Shown here one piece after another: positions 8,027 through 15,280 of a stretch of DNA of 27,929 nucleotides. The stretch's first letter is position 1. Each line of letters begins with the position of its first letter. Location of the stretch: the NCBI GenBank assembly GCA_025927935.1, contig JAICKM010000011.1, positions 1 through 27,929 of the forward strand, given 5' to 3'. Below the pieces are notes generated by a model. That model did not search any database. It worked only from the letters and a program-made list of their open reading frames with translations, and had not been told where the DNA came from. Made by a program: the position numbers and the translations under genes. The stretch comes from Chloroflexia bacterium (lineage in GTDB: Bacteria; Chloroflexota; Chloroflexia; QHBQ01; JADMIH01).

Positions 8027-8046
8027 GGAAAATAGGGTAGTGATCT

Positions 8047-8715
8047 TTACGAGGAGGGGTTCTCATCCGCCAGCGACGCCAGCCCCTCGCGCAGGGCGTA
8101 GAGCGCCGCCTGTGTGCGGCTGGCCAGATGCAGCTTGCTCAAAATATTGCTAACGTGCGTGCGCGCTGTGGCTTCGCTGATTCCCAGCGCCGTGGCGATC
8201 TGCTGGTTGGTCTCGCCGTGCGCCACCCGGCGCAGTACCTCCATCTCGCGCTCCGTGAGCGGATCGGCCGTCGGCGGACGGGAGGGCGGATGCACCAGCT
8301 CTTGCAAAACCTTCTGCGCCACTGTCGGGTGCAGCGATGCCTCGCCGCGGTAGACCTGGCGGATCGCATGGGCCAGTTCGGCCGTCCCGGCATTCTTTAG
8401 CGTGTAGCCCAGCGCTCCGGCGCGGATAGCCGGAAAGACCTTATCGTCGGCATCGAAGCTGGTCAGCACCAGGATGCGCGCGGCCGGTTGGCCGGCCACG
8501 ATCTGCTGAATGGCCGCGATGCCGTCCACTTCCGGCATCACCAGATCCATCAAAATGACATCGGGCCGCAGTCGCGCCGCTTGCTCGACGGCTTCGCGCC
8601 CGTCGGCGGCCTCGCCCACCACTTCCATGTCCGGCTCGGTGCCGAGCAGGGCGCGGATGCCTTTGCGGACGATCAGGTGATCGTCGACCACCAGCACGCG
8701 GATGCGCGGGGTCAT
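8047..8715 (-). CDS. NarL/FixJ-family response regulator
   Basis: 222-residue transcription regulator. The receiver domain (about 5-120) has the acidic pair in VVDDH (Asp11/12), phosphoacceptor Asp57 in LMDLVMP, Thr85 in VLTSFD and Lys107 in YTLKNAG. A short linker leads to a LuxR-type helix-turn-helix (about 153-210) with LTEREMEVLRRVAHG, IATALGISEATARTHVSNI and LHLASRTQAALYA. The start codon overlaps the stop of the upstream kinase gene as ATGA, which indicates translational coupling and makes that kinase the probable partner. Its likely target is the sugar operon downstream, by inference from position. Confidence 0.96.
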   Translation of the reverse strand: MTPRIRVLVVDDHLIVRKGIRALLGTEPDMEVVGEAADGREAVEQAARLRPDVILMDLVMPEVDGIAAIQQIVAGQPAARILVLTSFDADDKVFPAIRAGALGYTLKNAGTAELAHAIRQVYRGEASLHPTVAQKVLQELVHPPSRPPTADPLTEREMEVLRRVAHGETNQQIATALGISEATARTHVSNILSKLHLASRTQAALYALREGLASLADENPSS

Positions 8716-9896
8716 AACGTGACCTCCACTCGTAACCGAGTCCCGGCACCGAGCCGGCTCTGCACGGTCAGCCGGCCGCCCAACTGGGTCACGCGCTCGG
8801 CGATGCCCTGTAGCCCCAACCGGCCGGTCTCGCGGACCCCCGCCGGATCAAAGCCGATCCCATCATCCGTAATCTCCAGGATCACCTGGGACGATACCTG
8901 CCGCAGCCGCACCAGGATGCACCGAGCGCGAGCGTGTTTGAGGGCGTTGTTGAGCGCCTCCTGCGCGATCCGGTATAGTGCCTGCTCGACACGCGCGGGC
9001 AGATCACTCACCCCCTCCACGATCAACTCTGTTTCCAGGTTGGCGCGCCCTTCCACCGCGCGCAGGCGGGCTTGCAGGGCCGCGGCCAGCCCCCCCTGCT
9101 CCAGGACCGGCGGGCGGAGTTCGAAGATGAGCAGGCGCATCTCCTCTAGGGCCTCCTGTGCCGTGTCTCGCAGGTCGCACAGATACTCGCCCGCGGTCCC
9201 CACATCCCCCGCTGCCAGCAGGCGGTTTGCGGCCTCGGCGTGCAGGGTCACGCTGTACAGCGCCTGGATCACCGAGTCGTGCAGGTCGCGGGCGAGGCGC
9301 TGGCGCTCTTCCAGCACAGCCGTGTCCTGGGCCGCGGCGATCAGTTGTTGTTCAATTTCCTGAGTGCGCGCTTCGAGTCGTCGCGCCGGTATCTGCTCGA
9401 CCTGGACCCGCTCACAGGCCAGCGCCAGCACATGGGCGACCGCGTGCAGAAAGGAGATGTCGGGGCTGGTAAACTTGCGGCGCCGGACGCTGTCCGCACT
9501 CAGGAGGCCACAGGGCCCGGTGGGGCCGGGGATCGCAACCCAGATCCCGGCCCGCACATCGTGGTCGCGCAGCAGTGGTGGTTGCGGGACGCGAGTTTCG
9601 CTGTCCCAGTCCGTAACCATCAACGGAACAGAGTCCAGCCAGGGGACCGTGGTCGCGCCGGCCGGCGCCACACACATCGTGGCCTGCCCCAGTGCACCGG
9701 CCGGCCAGCCGGTCCCGGCCCGCAGGACCAGGACGGCGGTGTCGGCCCGCAGGTCCCAGATGCCGCTATATTCCACGGCGAGGGTCGCGGCGACCAGGGT
9801 GGCTGCCTGGTCTCGGAGGGCGGGTAGTTCAGCATCGGCCAGGGCCATGCGGGTCAATTTATCCAGAGCGGCCTGGTGCCGCGTCGCCACGTTCAT
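8712..9896 (-). CDS. GAF-domain histidine kinase, NarX/DesK (HisKA_3) type
   Basis: 394-residue soluble sensor kinase with no membrane segments. The N-terminal part (about 15-165) is GAF-like, with GIWVAIPGPTGPCGLLSADS. A coiled linker (170-200) leads to the HisKA_3 dimerisation domain with phosphoacceptor His206 in LARDLHDSVIQALYSV. The ATPase domain carries the N-box (YRIAQEALNNALKHA, Asn316/317), G1 (DDGIGFDP, 344-351) and G2 (GLQGIAERV, 361-369). Both ends overlap neighbours by ATGA: the pseudo-receiver gene upstream and the NarL-type regulator downstream. It should phosphorylate that regulator and perhaps the stand-alone receiver. Its signal must be cytoplasmic or redox/small-molecule in nature; the ligand is not evident. 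Confidence 0.95.
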   Translation of the reverse strand: MNVATRHQAALDKLTRMALADAELPALRDQAATLVAATLAVEYSGIWDLRADTAVLVLRAGTGWPAGALGQATMCVAPAGATTVPWLDSVPLMVTDWDSETRVPQPPLLRDHDVRAGIWVAIPGPTGPCGLLSADSVRRRKFTSPDISFLHAVAHVLALACERVQVEQIPARRLEARTQEIEQQLIAAAQDTAVLEERQRLARDLHDSVIQALYSVTLHAEAANRLLAAGDVGTAGEYLCDLRDTAQEALEEMRLLIFELRPPVLEQGGLAAALQARLRAVEGRANLETELIVEGVSDLPARVEQALYRIAQEALNNALKHARARCILVRLRQVSSQVILEITDDGIGFDPAGVRETGRLGLQGIAERVTQLGGRLTVQSRLGAGTRLRVEVTL

Positions 9897-10267
9897 GGCA
9901 GGCCACTCCTGATCACCTGATGCAGGGTCGCCAGCAGTGTGGCGGGGAGGGTGGGCTTGACCAGATAGGCCGCTGCACCGAGTGCGATCCCGCGCCGGCG
10001 CTCATCCAGCGTGCTGCAGACGATCAGCGGGATTCCCAGCGCGGCGCACATATGGCTGATCGTCGCCAGCCCGTCCCAGCCGGACGCGGCGAAGATGGCG
10101 GGTTCCAGTACCAGCGCCACGATGGGGGTCGTGCGTAGCAGGTCCAGCATGGTCTCCTCGTCGGACGCCGAGATCACGGTGAACGTGGTGCCGAGTGCAC
10201 GCTGGTAGAGCGTGTTGGTGGCCTGGTCAGGTTCACCGATCAAGACCACATCGCCGGTTGCCGTCAT
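9893..10267 (-). CDS. Receiver-like domain protein lacking the phosphoacceptor aspartate
   Basis: 124 residues with the length and pattern of one receiver domain: strand VVLIGEPD with acidic residues (Glu12, Asp14), switch Ser85/Thr86 in LIVCSTLD, and Lys104 in YLVKPTLP. At the phosphoacceptor position (LVLEPAIFAASGWDG) there is Glu55 in place of Asp. Glu cannot be phosphorylated normally and may mimic the phosphorylated state, so the protein may be permanently active or serve as a scaffold. There is no output domain. AGGAG lies six bases before the ATG. The gene is the first of a coupled set with the GAF kinase (ATGA overlap) and the NarL-type regulator. Confidence 0.85.
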   Translation of the reverse strand: MTATGDVVLIGEPDQATNTLYQRALGTTFTVISASDEETMLDLLRTTPIVALVLEPAIFAASGWDGLATISHMCAALGIPLIVCSTLDERRRGIALGAAAYLVKPTLPATLLATLHQVIRSGLP

Positions 10268-10304
10268 GCCGATCTCCTGTCTGGATGAAACGATCTATGA
10301 CAGC

Positions 10305-10310
10305 AGTATA
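10305..10310 (-). promoter_or_regulatory. Candidate -10 element for the pseudo-receiver/kinase/regulator operon
   Basis: TATACT is on the minus strand 38 bp before the start codon at 10267, giving a leader of about 30 nt. The -35 region (ATGATC at 17 bp spacing) is a poor match, so an activator may be needed. Confidence 0.4.
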
Positions 10311-10518
10311 GGGCCGTTGCGGGCATCGATCATTAAGAATCACGCGGTGAACTTGCACAAAAGCGACATGGAGCAGGGAAAGGGGGCTTCAGCGCGGCTG
10401 CCAGGCGGACTGCTCGATGACTACGCCGGCGCTGGAGACGTCACGCGGGGCCAGTAACCGTTCGGAGCTTGCGCGACTGCAATGCGTGGCGCGCACCACC
10501 CCGGCTTGTGGCGTCAGG

Positions 10519-10536
10519 GCGGTCCTATCGGACCGC
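10519..10536. terminator. Hairpin after the hybrid regulator gene
   Basis: gcggtcc and ggaccgc form a perfect 7-bp stem with a 4-nt loop, 28 bp beyond the stop codon of the hybrid regulator. No T-tract follows, so it is only a candidate terminator or RNA 3'-end stabiliser. The rest of the 296-bp spacer holds no convincing gene. Confidence 0.35.
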
Positions 10537-10563
10537 GGCCGGGCTGCCCTAGATTGCGCCCGA

Positions 10564-13500
10564 TCACGCGCCGGGTGATGCGCCGGCGACGCGTCCCTCG
10601 GGCGCGTCGCCGGCGGGGGCCCGGTGGGCAAGTTGGGCGCGGAAAGCGCGCGGTGCGCAGCCGACCTCACGGTGGAAGATGTGGCTGAAATAGGCGGCGT
10701 TGTCGAAGCCCACCCGCCCGGCGATCTCGGCCACACTGTAACTGGTCGTCAGCAGCAACTCTTTGGCGCGCAGCACCCGGTAGCGGATGAGATACTCCCA
10801 GGGCGAGATACCCAGTTCCTGGTGAAAGATGCGCCCCAGGTAATCCTTGCTGACGGCGAGCGCCCCCGCGATGGCCTGCCGGGACAGCGGCTCATCGTGG
10901 TGCTGCTGCATGAAGGCGATGGCCTGCTTGACCAGCGCGCTGGTGGGCAGGGGTAGGAGCGCGTCACGGGCCAGGGCGCGGCGCAACGCCTCGGCGAGTT
11001 CGCTCTGGGAGAGCACGTCTTTGGTCTGGAAGATGACTCGCGCCTGGGCGAGCCGCCGGATGTCGTCGGGAGCCAGAACCCGGCCACTGAGCACCAGCAC
11101 CGGCACCGTAGCAATGCGCGGGTCAGCCCGCAGGGCCTCCAGGACGGCGAAGCCGTCAACCTCCGGCATGGTCAGATCAAGCATGACCAGGCTCGGCGTC
11201 TCACGGGCGAGGATGTCCAACGCTTCGCGCCCCCCACTGACCTCGCGGACGTAGTAGCCGGGTAACTGCTCGGCGACGATGCGGCGGTGCAAGGCGCGTG
11301 TCTGCGCATCGTCTTCGACGACGAGGATGCTGCCTGCGGGTTCGGGCGAGACCAGGTCGGCCAATGCCTCGGCCAGCGCGCGCGGGCCGGCCGGTTTGAG
11401 CAGCAACCCCGTCGCGGCGCCGCCTTGGCGGAGCGTGGCGCTGCCCGGCGTGTGATCGTAGAGGATGACCGGTAGCTGCTTGAGTTGCGGATGGGCACGC
11501 AGCTGATGTACGATGCTCCAGTTTTCGGCTCCCACGGCCGTCACATCCCAGGCCAGCAAGGTGGGGTCGATGGTTGCGAGCACGCGCGCCAGGTCGTCGT
11601 CCGCATACAGCCGGTGCAGGGCCAGGCTCCGCCGGGCGGCCAGTTGCACCAGTCCGGCGGATGGGAGATCGCTCTCGGCAATCAACAAGATGGCTTGCCG
11701 GTTGCTGGGATTGGACGCTGTGGTCCGTTCGGCGGGCAGCGGCAGGTAGATATGGAAAGTACTCCCTTGCCGGGGCTGGCTTTCTACGGTCAGGCGCCCG
11801 TGGTGCAGCTCAACCAGCCGGCGGGCGATACTCAGGCCGAGGCCAATGCCCTCGTGCCGCAACGCGCGGGGGTCGGCGCTGATGAAGGGTTCGAAGATCT
11901 GCTCCTGCATCGCCGGGGCGATACCCACCCCGGTGTCGGCGACCCAGAGATGTAATTCGGCGGGTAGCGCCATGGCGCCAAAGGTAATCTGGCCGGTGGG
12001 AGTGAACTTATGCGCGTTGTGGAGCAGGTTGAGCAGCACCTGGCGCAGGCGCAGCGGGTCGGCCACCACCGGCGGGAGCGTGGCCGGCAGGTCGCGCCGC
12101 CACGTCACGGCCCCGCCCGCCCCCATCGCTTCCGCAGCGGAGCGAAACACTTCCTCCAGGAAGGCGCTGGTGTCGAGGCGCTCAAGCAGCAGATCGAGTT
12201 CATCGATCTCGGCGCGGGAGAGATCGAGCAGATCGTTGATCAGCCGCAGCAGGTCCTCGCCGCTACGGTAGATTTGTATGAGGTCCTGGCTCAGGCTGGT
12301 GGGGGCGGCATCACGGGGCAGGGCGTCCAGCGCGGCCCGGCTATAGCCGAGGATGATGTTCAACGGGGTACGCAACTCGTGGCTTACGTTGGCCAGCAGC
12401 GCTGTCTTGAGCCGGTCGGCCTTTTCGGCGGTGGCCCGCGCGGCCAGCGCCTGGCCGTAGAGTTCGGCGTTGCGCATGGCGATGCCAAGTTGATCGGCCA
12501 GCACCTGCAACCCATCGAGTTCTTCGCGTGTGCGGTGCGCGGCCCGGCGATTCTGCAAGTCGAGTAGGCCCACGATCTCACCGCCCAGGTGGACCGGCAC
12601 GACCACCCGCGCTTGCATGGCCGGCCAGGCCGGATCGGGCGGGAAGCGGTGGCTGGCGTACACATCGGGGATGAAGATGACGCGGTCGTGAGCCAGAACG
12701 TCGGTCAGCGGCCCGGCGGGGTCGGGGCAAAAGCCCGCCGCGCTGTCACCGCCCCGCGCGGCGCTGACTTCGACTAGCAGGCCCGCGGCTCTCTTCCAGA
12801 TCAAGAAGCGGGCATCGTCGAAGCCGTAGTTGTCGCGGATAAGCGCGGTAATCGCCAGGGAGAGTTGCTGCTCGTCGAGGATCAAGCCGATCTGGCGGTC
12901 AATCGCCAGGCTCGTCTCGAGTTGCACAACCCGCTGCTGTTCGTGGCTCCGGTTGACGCCGACCAGGCGCGTGGGTAAGTCGGCCAGGCTGATAAGCTTG
13001 CGTGTGGCGACTTCCGCGACATTGGCCGCGGTCACCAGGCGCTGGCGGATGCGGAAGTGCGCGGGTAGCGGCTCTCCACGAGCCGCCCGGTAGGCGAGAT
13101 TGACACCCTGCGTGGCGATGTCGTCAATATCCGTTTCGACGGTGGCCGTCATGCGACCGCCGGCGATGGCGGCCACGGCCCAGGGGTCGCCGTTGATACC
13201 CAGGATCAATGCGTCGGGCCTCAGGCGCCCCACCGTCCCCGCCGCGTCGCGAGCGGCGATAGCCAGCGAGTCCGAGAGGCCGACGACGGCGTCCGGGACA
13301 CGATCGGGGTGGGCGTGTAGGTAGGCGGTCACCTGCGAGTGCGCACTGTCATAGATCCAATTGGTCGTGACATGGTGCATGGTAAATCGGCCGTCTGCGG
13401 GCAGCGCCGCGTGGAAGCCGTCGCGCCGGCTGCGGCTGCTGTCGTCGTCGCCGACCTGGCCACTGACCAGCAGCACTTGCCCACCGTCCGGCCGGTGCGC

Positions 13501-13854
13501 GGTCAGAAAGCCGCCGAGCATGTATGCCGCGTCGTAAAGGCCCTCCCGCGAGGTGAGCCGCGGATGGCGCACCGGGGTCTCCGGCAGATAGACAACCGGG
13601 ATGCCCTGGTCGGGGATGCCGGTGAGCAGATAGGGGGTCAGGGCATTGCCGATCAGCGCGTCAAGCTCCTGCACCCGGAGATCTTCGATCACCTCGACCT
13701 GCTCGTCGTGCGTGAATAGGTCCGGATGCTCAAGATCGATTTCGACCACCTCGACCGGGAGCGCTTGCGCGCGCTGCCACATCACCTCCCGCACCTGGAC
13801 CCAGAAGGGGTCGCCCGGTCCAATTTGGATGCCAACTCGTGGTGTGTGCGGCAT
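10564..13854 (-). CDS. Soluble hybrid sensor kinase/response regulator: LacI-type sugar sensor, GAF, kinase, two receivers, AraC HTH
   Basis: 1096-residue one-protein signalling chain. Residues 1-290 form a LacI/ribose-binding-protein-type sensor fold (VGIQIGPGDPFWVQV; ALIGNAL; LILGINGDP; MTATVETD). A GAF domain follows (about 315-465), then a coiled segment and HisKA with His492 in VSHELRTPLN, and HATPase (DTGVGIAP at 640-647; GIGLGLSIARRL at 669-680). A first, degenerate receiver spans about 720-838 (possible Asp770, Lys820). A canonical receiver spans 840-965 (Asp893 in MLDLTMPEVDG). A C-terminal AraC HTH pair spans 970-1075, with IAGALAVSKDYLGRIF and SVAEIAGRVGFDNAAYFSHIF. There is no signal peptide or membrane helix, so the sugar sensor is cytoplasmic. 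The ATG has AGGAGGT five bases upstream. It leads the sugar locus and is its likely master regulator. Confidence 0.93.
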   Translation of the reverse strand: MPHTPRVGIQIGPGDPFWVQVREVMWQRAQALPVEVVEIDLEHPDLFTHDEQVEVIEDLRVQELDALIGNALTPYLLTGIPDQGIPVVYLPETPVRHPRLTSREGLYDAAYMLGGFLTAHRPDGGQVLLVSGQVGDDDSSRSRRDGFHAALPADGRFTMHHVTTNWIYDSAHSQVTAYLHAHPDRVPDAVVGLSDSLAIAARDAAGTVGRLRPDALILGINGDPWAVAAIAGGRMTATVETDIDDIATQGVNLAYRAARGEPLPAHFRIRQRLVTAANVAEVATRKLISLADLPTRLVGVNRSHEQQRVVQLETSLAIDRQIGLILDEQQLSLAITALIRDNYGFDDARFLIWKRAAGLLVEVSAARGGDSAAGFCPDPAGPLTDVLAHDRVIFIPDVYASHRFPPDPAWPAMQARVVVPVHLGGEIVGLLDLQNRRAAHRTREELDGLQVLADQLGIAMRNAELYGQALAARATAEKADRLKTALLANVSHELRTPLNIILGYSRAALDALPRDAAPTSLSQDLIQIYRSGEDLLRLINDLLDLSRAEIDELDLLLERLDTSAFLEEVFRSAAEAMGAGGAVTWRRDLPATLPPVVADPLRLRQVLLNLLHNAHKFTPTGQITFGAMALPAELHLWVADTGVGIAPAMQEQIFEPFISADPRALRHEGIGLGLSIARRLVELHHGRLTVESQPRQGSTFHIYLPLPAERTTASNPSNRQAILLIAESDLPSAGLVQLAARRSLALHRLYADDDLARVLATIDPTLLAWDVTAVGAENWSIVHQLRAHPQLKQLPVILYDHTPGSATLRQGGAATGLLLKPAGPRALAEALADLVSPEPAGSILVVEDDAQTRALHRRIVAEQLPGYYVREVSGGREALDILARETPSLVMLDLTMPEVDGFAVLEALRADPRIATVPVLVLSGRVLAPDDIRRLAQARVIFQTKDVLSQSELAEALRRALARDALLPLPTSALVKQAIAFMQQHHDEPLSRQAIAGALAVSKDYLGRIFHQELGISPWEYLIRYRVLRAKELLLTTSYSVAEIAGRVGFDNAAYFSHIFHREVGCAPRAFRAQLAHRAPAGDAPEGRVAGASPGA

Positions 13855-14011
13855 AGTGACCTCCTCGCACCCAGCCAGGGAGCCCTTGCGCTGGTTTGAG
13901 AGGCATATGGCTCGGGCGCCACTCTAATCCTCGGCAGTTGAACCGTTTCCGGGTATCCCATTTCTCCGCAGCGAAACGCCTATGTACGCGCGAGCGCTTT
14001 GGATGGCCGCA

Positions 14012-14020
14012 ATTATACCA
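14012..14020 (-). promoter_or_regulatory. Extended -10 promoter of the hybrid regulator gene
   Basis: The minus strand reads TGGTATAAT, a perfect -10 hexamer preceded by the TGn extension. Transcription would begin near 14005, leaving a leader of about 150 nt before the start codon at 13854. No good -35 at normal spacing is seen, as is common for extended -10 promoters. Confidence 0.6.
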
Positions 14021-14051
14021 CATCAACGTCGGAGCGCGTTCAACACCACGA

Positions 14052-14082
14052 GTTGTATGGCGCCAACCTGGCGCCATACAAC
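14052..14082. promoter_or_regulatory. 31-bp perfect palindrome upstream of the hybrid regulator promoter
   Basis: gttgtatggcgcca and its exact reverse complement flank a 3-base loop (acc), 14 bp per arm. Its near edge is about 35 bp upstream of the -10 element. It is a candidate operator or activator site for the sensor promoter. As RNA it would be a very stable hairpin, but there is no gene upstream for it to terminate other than the IS remnant, and no T-tract. Confidence 0.55.
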
Positions 14083-14136
14083 ATGACCAAGCCATGCATA
14101 GTTTCCCAGTCGTGGCCTGTTACAGCTATATTTAGA

Positions 14137-14764
14137 TGAGGCCGGGTCATAAATCACCAGGCTGTCTTGCGGCAGGCGTTGAGCCGCACATTCAAATCCA
14201 AGTTAATGGCTGTTTGGCGCACTGGGCCAAGCGGGCGATTTTGGTCGTGCCCGACGCCTCCTTTAGCGCGCAATGCCGGGCTGGCCGCGGCCCCGTCGCG
14301 GCCATAGTGGCCCCAAGGCTTCATGAGCACGACCAAGTGGCCGCCCAGCGCGCCAATTTGCGCGGGCAACTGATCCGGTAGGGCAGCCAGACCGCCTTCC
14401 CAGAAGCGGCATCCCGGATAGTGCCCCCTCTTGAGTCCGCAAGGTGCACAACTCCTGCATCTCCAGGGTCGGTTGCTCCAACACCGTGAGTAGTTCATGC
14501 ATAGTTTGTAGATCCTTGACGATCATGATGACGAGCGCCTTAAAGAAGAGCCAATCCGAATAGACAGTTGGGTGTCCTCCGGTACGCTGCGCTGCGGGCG
14601 GGCTAGGGATGGGGTCCACCAACTTAACCGGCACGATAAGCATGCTGATTTCCGGTATTATGGCAATTGCCGCCGGTCGTTGGGTTTAAGCAACTACAGT
14701 GATATGGAGCTATCTGTGCTTCGGGGGTGCCAAAGCGCAGCTTTTTATTTATGACCACGCCTCA
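14137..14764 (-). mobile_element. Internally deleted IS copy with both terminal inverted repeats
   Basis: The left end tgaggccgggtcataaat (14137-14154) and right end atttatgaccacgcctca (14747-14764) are imperfect inverted repeats and match the ends of the larger copy at 15366-16481. The element is about 628 bp against about 1116 bp for the relative, having lost the catalytic middle of the transposase while keeping both ends, so it could be moved in trans. No clear target-site duplication was found. Confidence 0.8.
14154..14643 (-). pseudogene. Transposase remnant (DDE type), deleted and frameshifted
   Basis: One frame gives LVDPIPSPPA, YSDWLFFKALVIMIVKDL and ELLTVLEQP, closely matching the N-terminal region of the transposase at 15357-16377. 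A second frame continues with LAALPDQLPAQIG and PWGHYGRD, then jumps to the extreme 3' end; the catalytic DDE core is missing. The codon matching the relative's ATG has become ATA. It cannot encode an active enzyme. Confidence 0.75.
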
Positions 14765-14780
14765 TTTGGTTACCTTTCAA

Positions 14781-14817
14781 TGTTCAGGATCAGACTTGAC
14801 CTGATGACCCCGTGATT
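14781..14817 (-). repeat. Decayed copy of the tRNA 3'-half attachment repeat
   Basis: 37 nt matching 15103-15139 at 33 positions in the same orientation. On the minus strand the T-arm stem ATCAG/CTGAT is preserved around a GTCAAGT loop. The anticodon-loop portion found in the other copy is not present, so similarity stops where integrase crossover in the anticodon loop would place it. Confidence 0.6.
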
Positions 14818-15013
14818 GGACAGCAAAGGGTCGATGATCTGCTCAGGCGAACACAGCCTGCATCCGCATATTGAAGGCACGAGCGGGGTAATTTGTAGAG
14901 GATTCTCACGCCAGGGTGACACAGAATTGGTACCCGCCTGGTGGCTGAAGCATGCTCCTGGGTTTGCAGTCGTGGTTCGCCCCTACGGCACCGCGCCAGC
15001 AGAATTTAAGTTT

Positions 15014-15032
15014 GGCTACATTTGTCGCTACA
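15014..15032. repeat. Paired ggctaca repeat, copy 1
   Basis: ggctacatttgtcgctaca matches 17 of 19 positions of the sequence at 15262-15280. Each copy is made of two ggctaca-like units spaced by five bases. The two copies bracket the tRNA 3'-half fragment, about 90 and 110 bp away. Confidence 0.5.
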
Positions 15033-15045
15033 TGGAGCACGATAA

Positions 15046-15073
15046 AGCCACGAATATAAAATCACTCGTGGCT
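15046..15073 (-). terminator. Rho-independent terminator downstream of the tRNA fragment
   Basis: agccacga and tcgtggct form a perfect 8-bp stem with a 12-nt AT-rich loop. On the minus strand TTTAT follows the stem. It lies about 30 nt past the 3' end of the tRNA-like fragment, where a tRNA terminator would be, suggesting that this end of the scar is original host sequence. Confidence 0.6.
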
Positions 15074-15102
15074 ATTTCTCGCTATATTGAGTTATATTTG
15101 GG

Positions 15103-15151
15103 TGCTCAGGATCAGACTTGAACTGATGACCCTGCGATTTTCAGTCCCACG
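15103..15151 (-). pseudogene. tRNA 3'-half fragment (tRNA-Phe-like), probable attachment-site remnant
   Basis: Read on the minus strand, the fragment has an anticodon loop CTGAAAA (anticodon GAA), a 3' anticodon stem strand, a 5-nt variable region GGGTC, a perfect T-arm ATCAG-TTCAAGT-CTGAT (15127-15111), the acceptor strand CCTGAGC and discriminator A. The 5' half is missing: no acceptor strand GCTCAGG or D-arm occurs upstream. CCA is not encoded (CCC follows). A tRNA 3' half ending near the anticodon loop is the classic product of tyrosine-recombinase integration into a tRNA gene. The Phe identity is tentative because the anticodon side may come from the integrated element. Confidence 0.65.
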
Positions 15152-15173
15152 AATAGTCGTTTATCGCCGTTTG

Positions 15174-15252
15174 TTGTCGTCTATAGTTGTCAGTTCTGCC
15201 TAGTGTTAGCACTCTTAGATTCCATGGTTGTCTATGACGGTCTGCTATTGTC
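15174..15252. repeat. Cluster of TTGTC motifs beside the tRNA fragment
   Basis: TTGTC occurs at 15174, 15187, 15228 and 15248, several within longer matches such as gttgtcgtctat and gttgtctat. Short repeated motifs beside an attachment core resemble integrase arm-binding sites. No integrase gene is visible, so this is a suggestion only. Confidence 0.35.
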
Positions 15253-15261
15253 TGGCGGCTT

Positions 15262-15280
15262 GGCTACATTTTTGGCTACA
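15262..15280. repeat. Paired ggctaca repeat, copy 2
   Basis: ggctacatttttggctaca holds two perfect ggctaca units spaced five bases apart. It is a direct repeat of 15014-15032, 248 bp away. Confidence 0.5.

Noticed and set aside
10268..10563. Searched for an additional small gene between the hybrid regulator and the pseudo-receiver
   Set aside because: Frames there are extensions or shadows of neighbours, with no ribosome site; only a -10-like element and a hairpin were supported.
14816..15121. 101-codon plus-strand frame between the IS copies
   Set aside because: No ribosome site or recognisable domain, and it runs through the terminator hairpin, the ggctaca repeat and the tRNA fragment, which explain that sequence better.
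15103..15151. Considered as a functional tRNA gene
   Set aside because: The D-arm and 5' acceptor strand are absent and one anticodon-stem pair is mismatched, so it is a 3' fragment only.
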